NCBI RefSeq assembly: GCF_947495965.1 | Contig: NZ_CANMBB010000004.1 | Coordinates: forward strand, 248,001 to 312,000 | DNA from: an uncultured Maribacter sp. | GTDB taxonomy: Bacteria > Bacteroidota > Bacteroidia > Flavobacteriales > Flavobacteriaceae | DNA length: 64,000 nucleotides | Direction of reading: 5' to 3' | Shown here: positions 52,260 through 61,978 of the stretch, piece by piece | How positions within the stretch are numbered: position 1 is the first letter of the stretch | Layout: every line of letters begins with the position of its first letter | Translations under genes and position numbers: made by a program | The notes under the pieces: model-generated | The model's database searches: none | What the model saw: the letters and a program-made list of their open reading frames with translations, nothing else | What the model was told of the DNA's origin: nothing

Positions 52260-54875
52260 ATGAATTCCAAGGAAATTAGAAGTCAGTTTTTAAATTTTTT
52301 TAAAGAAAAAAACCACAAGATAGTCGCATCTGCCCCAATGGTTATTAAAGATGACCCTACTTTATTGTTTACAAATGCTGGTATGAACCAGTTTAAGGAG
52401 TATTTTTTAGGAAATAGTGTGCCTAAAAGTTCTAGAGTTTCTGATACTCAAAAATGCCTAAGAGTAAGTGGTAAGCATAACGATTTAGAAGAGGTAGGTA
52501 AAGATACGTACCACCATACTATGTTCGAGATGCTTGGTAATTGGAGTTTTGGAGATTACTTTAAAAAAGAGGCCATAGAATGGGCTTGGGAGTTATTAAC
52601 CGATGTTTTAAAAATAGATAAGAACAGTCTTTATGTTTCTATTTTTGAAGGAAGCTCGGATGCAGATAATTTAGAAATGGATATGGAAGCTTACAATTTA
52701 TGGAAGGCTATTGTACCAGAAGACCGAATTATAAAAGGAAATAAAAAAGACAATTTTTGGGAAATGGGAGAGCAAGGGCCTTGCGGACCATGTTCAGAAA
52801 TACATGTAGATATACGTTCTGAAGAAGAAAAAGCAAAAATTTCTGGGGCAAGTTTGGTAAACAAAGACCATCCTCAGGTTGTAGAAATATGGAACCTTGT
52901 ATTTATGCAGTATAACCGTAAAGCAAGTGGCCAGTTAGAACCTTTGCCAGCAAAACATGTAGATACAGGAATGGGATTTGAGCGTTTGTGTATGGTTATG
53001 CAAAATGTAAAATCTAATTATGATACCGATGTTTTTACCCCAATTATTAGAGAAATAGAGACTATTACCAATTCTAAATATGGGAAAAATGAAGAGGTAG
53101 ATATTGCAATACGTGTAATAGCAGATCATATTAGAGCGGTGTCTTTTTCTATTGCAGACGGGCAGTTGCCTAGTAATACTGGTGCAGGTTATGTAATACG
53201 AAGAATTTTAAGAAGGGCAGTACGCTATGGTTTTACCTTTTTAGGAACCAAAGAACCTTTTATGTATCGTTTGGTAGGAGTGCTAAATAATATAATGGGA
53301 AGTGCTTATCCAGAATTAAAAGAGCAACACCAATTAATAGAAAATGTAATTAAAGAAGAAGAGCATTCTTTTTTAAAGACATTGGATCAGGGATTGGTTT
53401 TATTAGATACTATAATTAGTAATACCAAAGGAAAAGAAGTAAATGGGGCTAAAGCTTTTGAACTTTATGACACCTATGGCTTTCCTATAGATCTTACTGC
53501 TTTAATTTTAAGTGAAAAGGGATTTAGTTTAGATGTGGCAGGTTTTGATAAAGCAATGCAGGAACAAAAAAATCGTTCTAAATCTGCATCAGAAACCTCC
53601 AAAGAAGATTGGACTATTTTACGAAATGACCAAGAACAAGAGTTTATTGGTTATGATAGATTAGAGGCGGATGTAAAATTGGTAAAATATAGAAAAATTA
53701 CTTCTAAGAAAGATGGGCAGCAATATCAATTAGTTTTTAATTTAACTCCGTTCTATGCAGAAGGAGGAGGGCAAGTTGGAGATAAAGGATATTTAGAAGC
53801 ACCTAACGGAGATGTTATTTATATTATAGATACTAAAAGGGAGAATAACGAAATTGTTCATTTTTCTAAAAATTTGCCTAAGAAATTAGAAGAGACATTA
53901 AAAGCGGCGGTAGATAAAAAACAAAGACAAAGAACCGAAGCAAACCATACTGCTACACACTTATTACACCAAGCTTTAAGAGAAATTTTAGGGACACATG
54001 TAGAACAAAAAGGTTCTGCTGTACATTCTAAATATTTACGTTTTGATTTTTCTCATTTCTCTAAAGTTACCCCAGAAGAGTTAAGTGAAGTAGAAGATTT
54101 TGTGAATGCTAGGATAGAGGGGAAATTACAATTACAAGAAAGTAGAGCTGTTCCTATGAAGCAAGCTATAGAAGAAGGAGCAATGGCTTTATTTGGCGAA
54201 AAATATGGCGATGCTGTACGTACTATTCGTTTTGGGCAATCTATAGAGCTATGTGGAGGAACACATGTTGCAAATACAGCAGATATTTGGCATTTTAAAA
54301 TTAAGAGCGAAGGTGCTGTTGCTTCTGGAATTCGTAGAATTGAAGCCATAACTTACGATGGTGTAAAGGAGTTTTATACAGATAATAATAAAATATTAAT
54401 AGGTATAAAAGAGTTGCTTAATAATGCAAAAGACCCAATAAAATCGGTATCCACTTTACAGGAAGAAAATAGCGCTTTAAAAAAACAGGTAGCTGAGCTT
54501 TTAAAAGATAAAGCAAAGAATTTAAAGGGAGATTTATTAGGAAGTTTGGAAGAAATTAATGGCGTACAATATTTAGCAAAAAAAGTAGATTTAGATGCTG
54601 CAGGAATAAAAGACCTTTCTTTTGAGATGGGACAAAATAAAGACAATTTGTTTTTACTTTTTGGAACAGAGCAAAAAGGAAAAGCATTATTATCTTGCTA
54701 TATCTCTAAAGAATTAGCAGCGTCTAAAAACTTACATGCAGGAACCATTGTTCGTGAACTAGGTAAATACATCCAAGGTGGTGGTGGTGGCCAGCCATTT
54801 TTTGCAACAGCAGGGGGTAAAAATCCGGCAGGTATAGAAGAAGCTTTAAGTAAAGCAAAAGAATATATCTCATAA
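52260..54875 (+). CDS. alaS: Alanyl-tRNA synthetase
   Basis: Class II synthetase of 871 aa charging tRNA-Ala. Motif 1-3 region of the catalytic domain starts [41 protein letters not shown]. The editing domain has the zinc ligands HTATH (in [14 protein letters not shown]) and CGGTH. A C-terminal DHHA1-type domain ends [24 protein letters not shown]. Full length. The GSCFA gene follows 7 bp downstream. Confidence 0.97.
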   Translation: MNSKEIRSQFLNFFKEKNHKIVASAPMVIKDDPTLLFTNAGMNQFKEYFLGNSVPKSSRVSDTQKCLRVSGKHNDLEEVGKDTYHHTMFEMLGNWSFGDYFKKEAIEWAWELLTDVLKIDKNSLYVSIFEGSSDADNLEMDMEAYNLWKAIVPEDRIIKGNKKDNFWEMGEQGPCGPCSEIHVDIRSEEEKAKISGASLVNKDHPQVVEIWNLVFMQYNRKASGQLEPLPAKHVDTGMGFERLCMVMQNVKSNYDTDVFTPIIREIETITNSKYGKNEEVDIAIRVIADHIRAVSFSIADGQLPSNTGAGYVIRRILRRAVRYGFTFLGTKEPFMYRLVGVLNNIMGSAYPELKEQHQLIENVIKEEEHSFLKTLDQGLVLLDTIISNTKGKEVNGAKAFELYDTYGFPIDLTALILSEKGFSLDVAGFDKAMQEQKNRSKSASETSKEDWTILRNDQEQEFIGYDRLEADVKLVKYRKITSKKDGQQYQLVFNLTPFYAEGGGQVGDKGYLEAPNGDVIYIIDTKRENNEIVHFSKNLPKKLEETLKAAVDKKQRQRTEANHTATHLLHQALREILGTHVEQKGSAVHSKYLRFDFSHFSKVTPEELSEVEDFVNARIEGKLQLQESRAVPMKQAIEEGAMALFGEKYGDAVRTIRFGQSIELCGGTHVANTADIWHFKIKSEGAVASGIRRIEAITYDGVKEFYTDNNKILIGIKELLNNAKDPIKSVSTLQEENSALKKQVAELLKDKAKNLKGDLLGSLEEINGVQYLAKKVDLDAAGIKDLSFEMGQNKDNLFLLFGTEQKGKALLSCYISKELAASKNLHAGTIVRELGKYIQGGGGGQPFFATAGGKNPAGIEEALSKAKEYIS

Positions 54876-54882
54876 ACTAGTA

Positions 54883-55833
54883 ATGAAACTACAAACCCAA
54901 ATTCCTTTGCAAAAGGAAAAAAACCAGATAAATTATGACAGTAAATTACTGTTATTAGGTTCTTGTTTTGTAGAGAATATTGGGGAGAAATTAGAATATT
55001 ATAAATTCCAGACGGTTCAAAATCCGTTTGGAATTTTATTTCACACCCTCGCAATAGAAAGTTTAATAACTAGAGCTGTTACTTTTCGAGAGTACACTAA
55101 AGATTCTATTTTTTTACATGAAGAGCGTTGGCATTGTTATGATGCCCATTCCGAGTTAAGTTCTAGTACTCCTGAGGAATTGTTAGAAAAGCTAAATAGT
55201 GGATTGCAGATTACTAGAGACCAAATACAAAAAGCATCTCATATTGTAATTACTTTAGGAACTGCTTGGGTGTATACTTTTTTAGAGGCGAAAAAAGTAG
55301 TAGCTAATTGCCATAAAGTTCCGCAAAAACAATTTTCTAAGAGAATACTCTCCGTAAAAGAAATTCAAGAAAGTTTGGAGTATATAAAACAGCAAATTAA
55401 AATTATAAATAAAGAAGCAATTCTATTATTTACAATCTCTCCAGTACGTCATATAAAAGACGGATTTTTAGAAAACCAACAAAGTAAGGCACATCTTATT
55501 ACTGCTGTACATGAGGTAGTTAAAAAAAGTGGTGCAGCTTATTTTCCATCTTATGAAATTATGATGGATGAATTACGCGACTATCGTTTTTATAAAGAAG
55601 ATATGGTACACCCTAATACAACTGCTGTAAATTATATATGGGAAAAATTTACTTTAAGTTGGATTAATGAGGAGGCACAAAAAGTGATGGATAAGGTTTC
55701 TGTGGTTCAAAAAGGACTGGCACACAGGCCTTTTAATGAAAAATCTCTTAAGCATAAAGAGTTTTTAAAAGCGCTTGAAAAGAAAAAAACGTATCTTCAA
55801 GAAACGTATTCTTTTATGAAATTTACGGTATGA
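54883..55833 (+). CDS. GSCFA-domain protein
   Basis: Protein of 316 aa with the family signature LLGSCFVENIGEKLEYYKFQTVQNPFGILFHT, which gives the family its name (GSCFA). The fold resembles SGNH/GDSL hydrolases. The Ser of GSCF could be the nucleophile, and the late DMVHPNTTAVNYIW could give the Asp/His pair. Substrate unknown. There is no signal peptide. It is 7 bp after alaS and overlaps the DUF4230 gene by 4 bp (ATGA type), so the three form an operon, an order commonly seen in flavobacteria. Confidence 0.9.
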   Translation: MKLQTQIPLQKEKNQINYDSKLLLLGSCFVENIGEKLEYYKFQTVQNPFGILFHTLAIESLITRAVTFREYTKDSIFLHEERWHCYDAHSELSSSTPEELLEKLNSGLQITRDQIQKASHIVITLGTAWVYTFLEAKKVVANCHKVPQKQFSKRILSVKEIQESLEYIKQQIKIINKEAILLFTISPVRHIKDGFLENQQSKAHLITAVHEVVKKSGAAYFPSYEIMMDELRDYRFYKEDMVHPNTTAVNYIWEKFTLSWINEEAQKVMDKVSVVQKGLAHRPFNEKSLKHKEFLKALEKKKTYLQETYSFMKFTV

Positions 55834-56444
55834 AGAAAATTTTAATAGGCGCTCTGGTTACATTGGCCATGGTTTTTGTTTTTCGTTCTTGTATGGATAG
55901 TGATAAAGAAAAAGCAATTCTAGAAGAAAATTCAATGCTTATTCAGGAACAAATTAAAAATGTTTCTAAACTAGTTGTAACCGAAGGGCATTTTGCAGAG
56001 GTATATAATTATAAGGATTCTCAAGAACTTTTTGGCCCTTTAATTACAGCAGATAAAAAAGCTTTAGTGGTAGTTAATGCCGAAGTTACTGTTGGGTATG
56101 ATTTAAGTAAATTAACTTTTAAAGTAGATGAGAAAGCAAAAGTCTTATACATAGAAGAAATCCCAGAACCTGAAATTAAAATAAACCCAGATTTTGAGTA
56201 TTATGATGTTACTGCAGATTATTTAAATCCTTTTAAAGCAGAAGATTATAATACTATAAAGAAAAACATACGCGCTTCTTTATTAAAGAAAGTAGAAGTT
56301 TCTTCATTAAAAAGCAATGCCAAAAATAGATTGTTGAGTGAGTTGTCTAAATTCTATGTACTTACCAACAGTATGGGATGGACATTAGAGTATAACGAAC
56401 ACATTATTCAAGAAAATAGTTTAGAGCAATTTATAAAGGATTAA
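55830..56444 (+). CDS. DUF4230 membrane-anchored protein
   Basis: Protein of 204 aa with one N-terminal hydrophobic segment (ILIGALVTLAMVFVFRSC) and a periplasmic DUF4230 domain (about 40-195: LVVTEGHFAEVYNYKDSQ, KALVVVNAEVTVGYDLSKLTF). The Cys at the end of the hydrophobic segment lacks a proper lipobox. Function unknown. It is coupled to the GSCFA gene by a 4-bp overlap and ends in a 4-bp overlap with the convergent aromatic hydroxylase gene. Confidence 0.88.
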   Translation: MKKILIGALVTLAMVFVFRSCMDSDKEKAILEENSMLIQEQIKNVSKLVVTEGHFAEVYNYKDSQELFGPLITADKKALVVVNAEVTVGYDLSKLTFKVDEKAKVLYIEEIPEPEIKINPDFEYYDVTADYLNPFKAEDYNTIKKNIRASLLKKVEVSSLKSNAKNRLLSELSKFYVLTNSMGWTLEYNEHIIQENSLEQFIKD

Positions 56445-58207
56445 GCTTTTTTACTTTTTGATAGACCTTTTACAAGGGTTATGCCATCATCAATAAGATG
56501 TTTAACTTTAGGATTATTTAGTTTTATATTTTCTAAGTGAGCGGCAATAGAAGTTGCAAATTCTATAGCGTTACTTTCCATTGCCAGTTCATAAAGTTCT
56601 ATAGAAAGAAGCCAGTCATTAGGGTAATTTTCTTGTATTTCTTTAAATACTTTATTTCTAGAAATTGTTTTGTTTTTGCCTTCTCTATAGTCTCTAACTT
56701 GTTGGTACAAATCTTCTAGTTTTAATTGTTTAGCAGTCTTTTTAATTTTATAGGTTGTTGTTTTAACTTCATGTGTTATTCTATCAAAACTAGATAAATC
56801 TGCAGGGCCATTAAAAGCAGAAACAATTTTTTCTCCTATTGCCATATTATAAAGTTCGTCTTCCGAATTAAATAATACCTTTCCTAAATGCGTAACAACG
56901 CAATTTTTTAATGTAATTAAAATAATTTCTCCTTGTAAGTTTCGTGTTCCAGTAATAATTTTTCCTTTCACGGTAATATCGCCTTCAAATTCTAGAGAAA
57001 TTAATTCGCCTTCAAAAATGTTATATGCCTTAAGGTCTCTAGGGCTCATATCCTCAATTGCAATATTAATACCCTTTAATTTTCCTACAGGAGAACCAAA
57101 ACCGGAATAATGTTGGTTAATTCCTTGTCCTATAAGCTCTTGGTTGCGATAAGAAAGTGCGGTAGGTCCTGCTGTCTGAAAAAATATTGGATTACCATTA
57201 TCTTCAAGAACCGAAATAAAATTACCAGAGATTTGTAAACCTGTACTTAGTTCTATAGTACCTATTTCTGCTGCATCTATTAATTTTTGAACACCACTTA
57301 GTCCTCCAGTTCTTAATGCCATAGTATTTGCAAATTCTTCTAAAACTTGGCTCAGAAATGAAAAATCTGGTGTTACAAATAGTTGCGGTTGTGGTTTGGT
57401 AATATCAAAAGCAGTGTGCGCTGCTATTTTGGAATAGGGTATTTTTTTTACTTCGTTTGTCATGCACCAAGCACTTTCTCCAATAGAGGATAAAAGTCCT
57501 GCGCCGTATATTTTAGGAGAGTCAACAGTACCAATTAAACCATACTCTACAGTCCACCAATGCAGGTTTCTAATAAGAGCCATTTCACTAGGTTTACCCA
57601 TATTTTGCTGAAGGTGTTCTATTAGGTTTTCGGCCTCTTTAATTTCGTCTTCTGGAGTGTTTGGAGCTTCTTTTATAATAGATAAATGACGTACAGCTTC
57701 ATATAATTCATAATCTTTTTTACTAGAAATAGCTTTACAACCTATTTCTCCAAATCGTCTTAAATATTCTGCGTATTCAGGATTAGCAATAATGGGAGCA
57801 TGCCCAGCACCTTCGTGTATAATATCTGGAGCAGGAGTGTACTCTATGTTTTCTAATTGCCTTATATCTGATGCTATTACAAGAACATTGTATGCTTGGA
57901 ACTCCATAAAAGCGGATGGAGGAATAAAACCATCTACGGCAACAGCTGCCCATCCAATTTCTTCCAAAATACGGTTCATACCGTACATGTTGGGAATGTT
58001 ATTTATGGATATTCCTGTTTTTTGTAATCCTTCTAGGTAAGATGCGTGTGCAACTTTTCCTAAATAATCTACATTTTTACGCATAACATATCTCCAAACA
58101 GCTTGATCTATAGCAGAGTAATCCTCATAGTTTTGGGGTTTTATAAATTGCCTTAGGTGTTCGGGTAATTTATCTAAAATTGGATTGCTTTGGTAATTGT
58201 TTTGCAT
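56441..58207 (-). CDS. Aromatic amino acid hydroxylase with long C-terminal extension
   Basis: Iron- and pterin-dependent hydroxylase, most likely phenylalanine 4-hydroxylase (Phe to Tyr). The iron site is complete: His131 and His136 in IIHEGAGHAP and Glu221 in HWWTVEYGLIG. The catalytic domain takes about residues 25-330, and about 250 further residues follow that are not part of bacterial PhhA (about 260-300 aa). The extension (588 aa in all) contains LISLEFEGDITVKGKIITGTRNLQGEIILITLKN and a helical C-terminus; it seems a Bacteroidota-specific addition of unknown role. No regulatory ACT domain is recognisable at the N-terminus. A divergent Lrp/AsnC gene starts 163 bp away, suggesting amino-acid control. 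Confidence 0.9.
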   Translation of the reverse strand: MQNNYQSNPILDKLPEHLRQFIKPQNYEDYSAIDQAVWRYVMRKNVDYLGKVAHASYLEGLQKTGISINNIPNMYGMNRILEEIGWAAVAVDGFIPPSAFMEFQAYNVLVIASDIRQLENIEYTPAPDIIHEGAGHAPIIANPEYAEYLRRFGEIGCKAISSKKDYELYEAVRHLSIIKEAPNTPEDEIKEAENLIEHLQQNMGKPSEMALIRNLHWWTVEYGLIGTVDSPKIYGAGLLSSIGESAWCMTNEVKKIPYSKIAAHTAFDITKPQPQLFVTPDFSFLSQVLEEFANTMALRTGGLSGVQKLIDAAEIGTIELSTGLQISGNFISVLEDNGNPIFFQTAGPTALSYRNQELIGQGINQHYSGFGSPVGKLKGINIAIEDMSPRDLKAYNIFEGELISLEFEGDITVKGKIITGTRNLQGEIILITLKNCVVTHLGKVLFNSEDELYNMAIGEKIVSAFNGPADLSSFDRITHEVKTTTYKIKKTAKQLKLEDLYQQVRDYREGKNKTISRNKVFKEIQENYPNDWLLSIELYELAMESNAIEFATSIAAHLENIKLNNPKVKHLIDDGITLVKGLSKSKKA

Positions 58208-58225
58208 ATTATATATGTAAATATA

Positions 58226-58341
58226 AAAATGTGTAATTACTATTAAAAATACATATTTGGTTATTTAGTAGTGTAAAATGTATAATTATTAGTAAAAATT
58301 CCTGTACTTTTAATTTATTAGGGAATAAGTACTTTTAATTT
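58226..58341. promoter_or_regulatory. Direct-repeat array between the hydroxylase and Lrp genes
   Basis: A 25-nt imperfect repeat (AAAATGTGTAATTA.. and AAAATGTATAATTA..) starts at 58226 and again at 58275, three differences in 25. The 13-nt perfect repeat GTACTTTTAATTT lies at 58304-58316 and 58329-58341, a 25-bp step. Such spacing suits cooperative binding of an Lrp-type protein controlling both divergent genes. Repeats seen; binding inferred. Confidence 0.6.
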
Positions 58342-58370
58342 GAATTTATAGTGCTAAAACAGGAAAATTT

Positions 58371-58838
58371 ATGGAACAAAAAATAGATAGTATAGACAGG
58401 AAAATATTGAAAATACTAGAGAAAGATGCAAAAACTAATGCTAAAGAAATAGCAGAGCGTTTGCAAATGACCAAAACTCCAGTTTATGATCGTATAAGAA
58501 GGTTAGAGCAGAATGGTTTTATTTCTAAGTACGTTGCTATTATAGATAAAAATAAAGTAGAGCCTAGTATTACTGTTTTTAGCTTTGTATCCTTAGATGC
58601 TCAAAAAGAACGCTTAATGGATGATTTTGCTGCTAGTGTAAAAAAGTATCCAGAAGTTGTAGAGTGTTTTGTAGTAGGTGGGGAGTTCGATTTTTTATTA
58701 AAAATAGTAGTTAAAGATTTAGATGACTATTTTAAATTTTCAAAAGATAAAGTAGCGTCCTTGCCACACATAGGAATGGTTAAAAGCGCATTTGTTTTAA
58801 ACGAAGTAAAAGACAGTACTTATTTTCCTTTATTATAA
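58371..58838 (+). CDS. Lrp/AsnC-family regulator
   Basis: Transcription regulator of 155 aa. The N-terminal helix-turn-helix is IDRKILKILEKDAKTNAKEIAERLQMTKTPVYDRIRRLEQNGFI, and the C-terminal RAM effector domain (about 65-150) includes VVECFVVGGEFDFLLKIVVKDLDDY. Members sense amino acids. Divergence from the aromatic amino acid hydroxylase suggests phenylalanine or another aromatic acid as effector (inference). A perfect palindromic terminator follows. Confidence 0.93.
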   Translation: MEQKIDSIDRKILKILEKDAKTNAKEIAERLQMTKTPVYDRIRRLEQNGFISKYVAIIDKNKVEPSITVFSFVSLDAQKERLMDDFAASVKKYPEVVECFVVGGEFDFLLKIVVKDLDDYFKFSKDKVASLPHIGMVKSAFVLNEVKDSTYFPLL

Positions 58839-58840
58839 AT

Positions 58841-58876
58841 AAAAAGAGATTGTTTCGCGAAACAATCTCTTTTTTT
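58841..58876. terminator. Bidirectional terminator between the Lrp and DUF4136 genes
   Basis: A perfect 34-nt palindrome, AAAAAGAGATTGTTTCG (58841-58857) followed at once by its complement, flanked by T on one strand and by A on the other. It can end both convergent genes. Confidence 0.88.
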
Positions 58877-58894
58877 AAATTTATAAACGGATGC

Positions 58895-59455
58895 TTATTT
58901 TACAGCCATTATTTGTGGTGGATAAGCTTTTAATATTTCGCCAACAAACTGCTGTATACGTTCTTCTTTCTTTTTTATACTTTTAGAAGGAGAAAGAGTT
59001 CCAATTCCTTTTCCTTGCCAAACCAATTCTTTGCTTTTAGCATCAATTAAATCTATATAGAGAGAACCTTGCGTTCTAGTGCTTACTTGGGTGCCATTGT
59101 TCCACCCTGGGCCCCAGTAATAAGGATTCCAGCCCCAACCAAAACCACCACCCCAGTAGTTGTTGTAAACATCAACTTGTTCTTTTTCCTTGGTGAAAAT
59201 GCTTACCAAAATATCTGGAGAGTTAGATTTTGTAAAGCCTCTTGTAGCCATTTCAGTATCAATAGCTCTTAAAATTCTTTTTTTATCTAAGTCAGAAATT
59301 TGCGCTTTATCAATACCAGTCTTGTAAAATGCGAATGATTTATAAGAATTAAAATTAGCATCTTTATCATAATCAGAAAGTACGCGTACCGAGGTACAAG
59401 AACTTAATACAGCCAATACTAATATTGGTATTGCGAGTAATTGTAGTTTTTTCAT
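58895..59455 (-). CDS. DUF4136 lipoprotein
   Basis: Exported protein of 186 aa. I choose the ATG at 59455, which gives a signal peptide with lipobox LSSC (Cys20); the frame upstream to 59509 adds 18 unlikely residues. The DUF4136 domain starts DYDKDANFNSYKSFAFY and holds the glycine/tryptophan-rich insert NYWGGGFGWGWNPYYWGPGW. Members are small periplasmic or outer-membrane lipoproteins of unknown function. Confidence 0.88.
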   Translation of the reverse strand: MKKLQLLAIPILVLAVLSSCTSVRVLSDYDKDANFNSYKSFAFYKTGIDKAQISDLDKKRILRAIDTEMATRGFTKSNSPDILVSIFTKEKEQVDVYNNYWGGGFGWGWNPYYWGPGWNNGTQVSTRTQGSLYIDLIDAKSKELVWQGKGIGTLSPSKSIKKKEERIQQFVGEILKAYPPQIMAVK

Positions 59456-59533
59456 AACAACTATATTTTTTGGGATTAGAATAGATTTTTTGTAATTAAA
59501 ACATCTCAAAAATCATGCCGAAGAAACAGCTGG

Positions 59534-59701
<168 letters not shown>

Positions 59702-59899
59702 TTAGCTTATAAATTTTTGCTATAAAATTACGGATTCTTTGTTGATAACTGCCTTGTGTTTGCTAGAAACCCATATATTTTAGTATGGTTTTTAGGCTTT
59801 TTATTCTTTAATCGATTTTGTTTGTATGTAAATCTAGGAACTTTTAAAGATTAAAAAATTACAATTATCTTTGAGGATAAGCGTTTGTAAAAAGTATTT

Positions 59900-60232
59900 A
59901 TGATATTAATATTCAAACATTTCTTCTATAAAAATTACGTAGGCTTGTCTTTATGGCCTTTTATAATTCTAAAGGATACTACCTTAAAAGAAGATATTGT
60001 ACTTATTAATCATGAAAAAATACATCTTAAACAACAGCAAGAACTACTTATTATTCCTTTTTATATTTGGTATGTAACAGAATGGCTTTTACGAAGTATT
60101 TTTTATTTAGATACATATAAGGCATACCAAAATATTAGTTTTGAGCGTGAAGCTTATTATAATGAGAATAATTTAGATTATTTAAATCAAAGAAAATTCT
60201 TCAGCTTTATTAAATACCTTTGGCGTAATTAA
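59900..60232 (+). CDS. Short HExxH membrane protein
   Basis: A 110-aa protein with two hydrophobic stretches (YVGLSLWPFIIL and ELLIIPFYIWYVTEWLLRSIFYL). Between them is INHEKIHLKQQQE, an HExxH motif (His38, Glu39, His42), with FEREAYYNEN (Glu82 and Glu84) about 40 residues later, where a gluzincin would have its third ligand. It resembles a minimal M56/M48-like zinc-peptidase core, but catalytic activity is not shown. The PLP-enzyme gene follows after 11 bp. I know the pattern only as a hypothetical protein in flavobacteria. Confidence 0.65.
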   Translation: MILIFKHFFYKNYVGLSLWPFIILKDTTLKEDIVLINHEKIHLKQQQELLIIPFYIWYVTEWLLRSIFYLDTYKAYQNISFEREAYYNENNLDYLNQRKFFSFIKYLWRN

Positions 60233-60243
60233 ACAAGAGTTTA

Positions 60244-61149
60244 GTGCAAACGCAAAATCAAAAAGTACACCTTCCTATACTTAAAGAAAAAAAAATTTCG
60301 CTCTACATAAAGCGAGAAGATTTAATACACCCATTAATTTCTGGAAATAAGTACCGTAAATTAAAATACAACATTTTAGCAGCTAAAGAAAAAAAGCAAA
60401 ATTGCATACTAACCTTTGGTGGCGCATACTCTAACCATATTGCGGCAACGGCGTATGCTGGTAAAGAGCAAGGTTTGCGAACTATTGGTATTATTAGGGG
60501 AGAAGAACTTAAAGATAAATGGCAAAATAATGCTACGTTATGTTTGGCAAAAGAGCATGGTATGCATTTTAAATTTGTTACAAGAGAGGCATATAGATTT
60601 AAAGAAACATCAGAGTTTATAAATAAATTAAAGGAAGAATTTAATGATTTTTATGTATTACCAGAAGGTGGTAGTAACTCTCTAGCAATACAAGGGTGCG
60701 AAGAAATTTTAACTCCGGAAGACAATGTCTTTAATGTAATTACTTCAGCTGTAGGTACTGGAGGTACTATTGCCGGAATTATAAATACATCAAAAAATAA
60801 TCAAAAAGTAATTGGTTTTCCTGCCTTAAAGGGTAATTTTTTACAAGAAGATATTCGTAAATTTGCAACCAAAATAAATTGGAAACTTCAAAATAAGTAT
60901 CATTTTGGAGGTTATGGAAAAGTTTCTCCAGAATTAATTATGTTTATTAATACTTTTAAAAAAGAAACTAATATTCCGTTAGATCCAATATATACAAGTA
61001 AAATGGTATACGGTTTGATAGAGATGATAAAAGAAGACTTTTTTATACCTGGCACAAAAATATTAGCAATCCATACAGGAGGCTTACAAGGAATTAAAGG
61101 AATGAATGCAGTATTAAAAAAGAAAAATCAATTAGAAATAGTAGAATGA
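60244..61149 (+). CDS. PLP-dependent D-cysteine desulfhydrase/ACC deaminase family protein
   Basis: Fold type II PLP enzyme of 301 aa. The PLP lysine lies in HPLISGNKYRKLKYN, the substrate loop is GGAYSNHIAATAYAG, and the phosphate-binding loop is SAVGTGGTIAGI. Family members cleave D-cysteine or 1-aminocyclopropane-1-carboxylate; the sequence does not tell which. The start is GTG at 60244: no ATG precedes the conserved core. It is 11 bp after the HExxH gene and overlaps the glucosaminidase gene by 4 bp. Confidence 0.86.
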   Translation: MQTQNQKVHLPILKEKKISLYIKREDLIHPLISGNKYRKLKYNILAAKEKKQNCILTFGGAYSNHIAATAYAGKEQGLRTIGIIRGEELKDKWQNNATLCLAKEHGMHFKFVTREAYRFKETSEFINKLKEEFNDFYVLPEGGSNSLAIQGCEEILTPEDNVFNVITSAVGTGGTIAGIINTSKNNQKVIGFPALKGNFLQEDIRKFATKINWKLQNKYHFGGYGKVSPELIMFINTFKKETNIPLDPIYTSKMVYGLIEMIKEDFFIPGTKILAIHTGGLQGIKGMNAVLKKKNQLEIVE

Positions 61150-61961
61150 AAAAATATAGTTTATTTCTTTTAGTAGTTTTTTTAGTAATTGGTTGTAAGT
61201 CCAAAAAAACAACCATTCATTCTGGTAAATTAAAAACACAAAATGTTGTTACCCATAAAAAAAGGAAAACTGTAAAAACGAATAAAGAACTACCAAAAGA
61301 TTCAGAAAAGTTTATTCATTTTAAATTTAATACGGCTCAAGAATATATAGATACTTTCTCAGAAATAGCGCAGATAGAAATGATGGCTTATGGTATACCT
61401 GCAAGTATAACTTTAGCGCAAGGATTATTAGAAAGCGGTTATGGGAAAGGAGAATTAGCCATGAAAACAAATAATCATTTTGGAATAAAATGCCATACAG
61501 GATGGGAAGGCGATTACGATTTTCATGACGATGATGAAAAAGGAGAGTGTTTTAGAAAATATAACCACCCAAGGTATTCTTATAGAGACCATAGTGTTTT
61601 TTTAACAACAAGGTCTAGGTATGCTTTTTTATTTGATTATCATCATAAGGATTATAAATCATGGGCTAAAGGGTTACGAAAAGCAGGGTACGCTACAGAT
61701 AAAAAATATCCTCAAAAACTTATTTACCTTATAGATAAGTATCAGTTATATACCTATGATACTCCAAAGGGAAGTGTAGCAAACGTAAAAAGAAAACCAA
61801 TAATAGTACCTAAAGCAAATTCTAAAAAACACATTGTTCAAAAAGGAGATACCTTGTATTCTATATCAAGAAAATATTTTGTTTCTGTAGAAGAATTAAT
61901 GCGAATAAATAGAATGCAAAACACCAATTTGTCAATTGGTCAGGAACTTGTAGTAAAATAA
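61146..61961 (+). CDS. Glucosaminidase (GH73) lipoprotein with LysM domain
   Basis: Cell-wall hydrolase of 271 aa. The lipobox is LVIGC (Cys17). The GH73/FlgJ-type domain (about 65-200) has YGIPASITLAQGLLESGYGKGELA with the catalytic Glu, and NNHFGIKCH. A single C-terminal LysM module (about 225-271: HIVQKGDTLYSISRKYFVSVEELMRIN) binds peptidoglycan. Attachment to a membrane by lipid and to the wall by LysM suggests septum or wall remodelling. It overlaps the PLP gene by 4 bp and lies 17 bp before hemL. Confidence 0.92.
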   Translation: MKKYSLFLLVVFLVIGCKSKKTTIHSGKLKTQNVVTHKKRKTVKTNKELPKDSEKFIHFKFNTAQEYIDTFSEIAQIEMMAYGIPASITLAQGLLESGYGKGELAMKTNNHFGIKCHTGWEGDYDFHDDDEKGECFRKYNHPRYSYRDHSVFLTTRSRYAFLFDYHHKDYKSWAKGLRKAGYATDKKYPQKLIYLIDKYQLYTYDTPKGSVANVKRKPIIVPKANSKKHIVQKGDTLYSISRKYFVSVEELMRINRMQNTNLSIGQELVVK

Positions 61962-61978
61962 AATAGCAATTATAAAAG

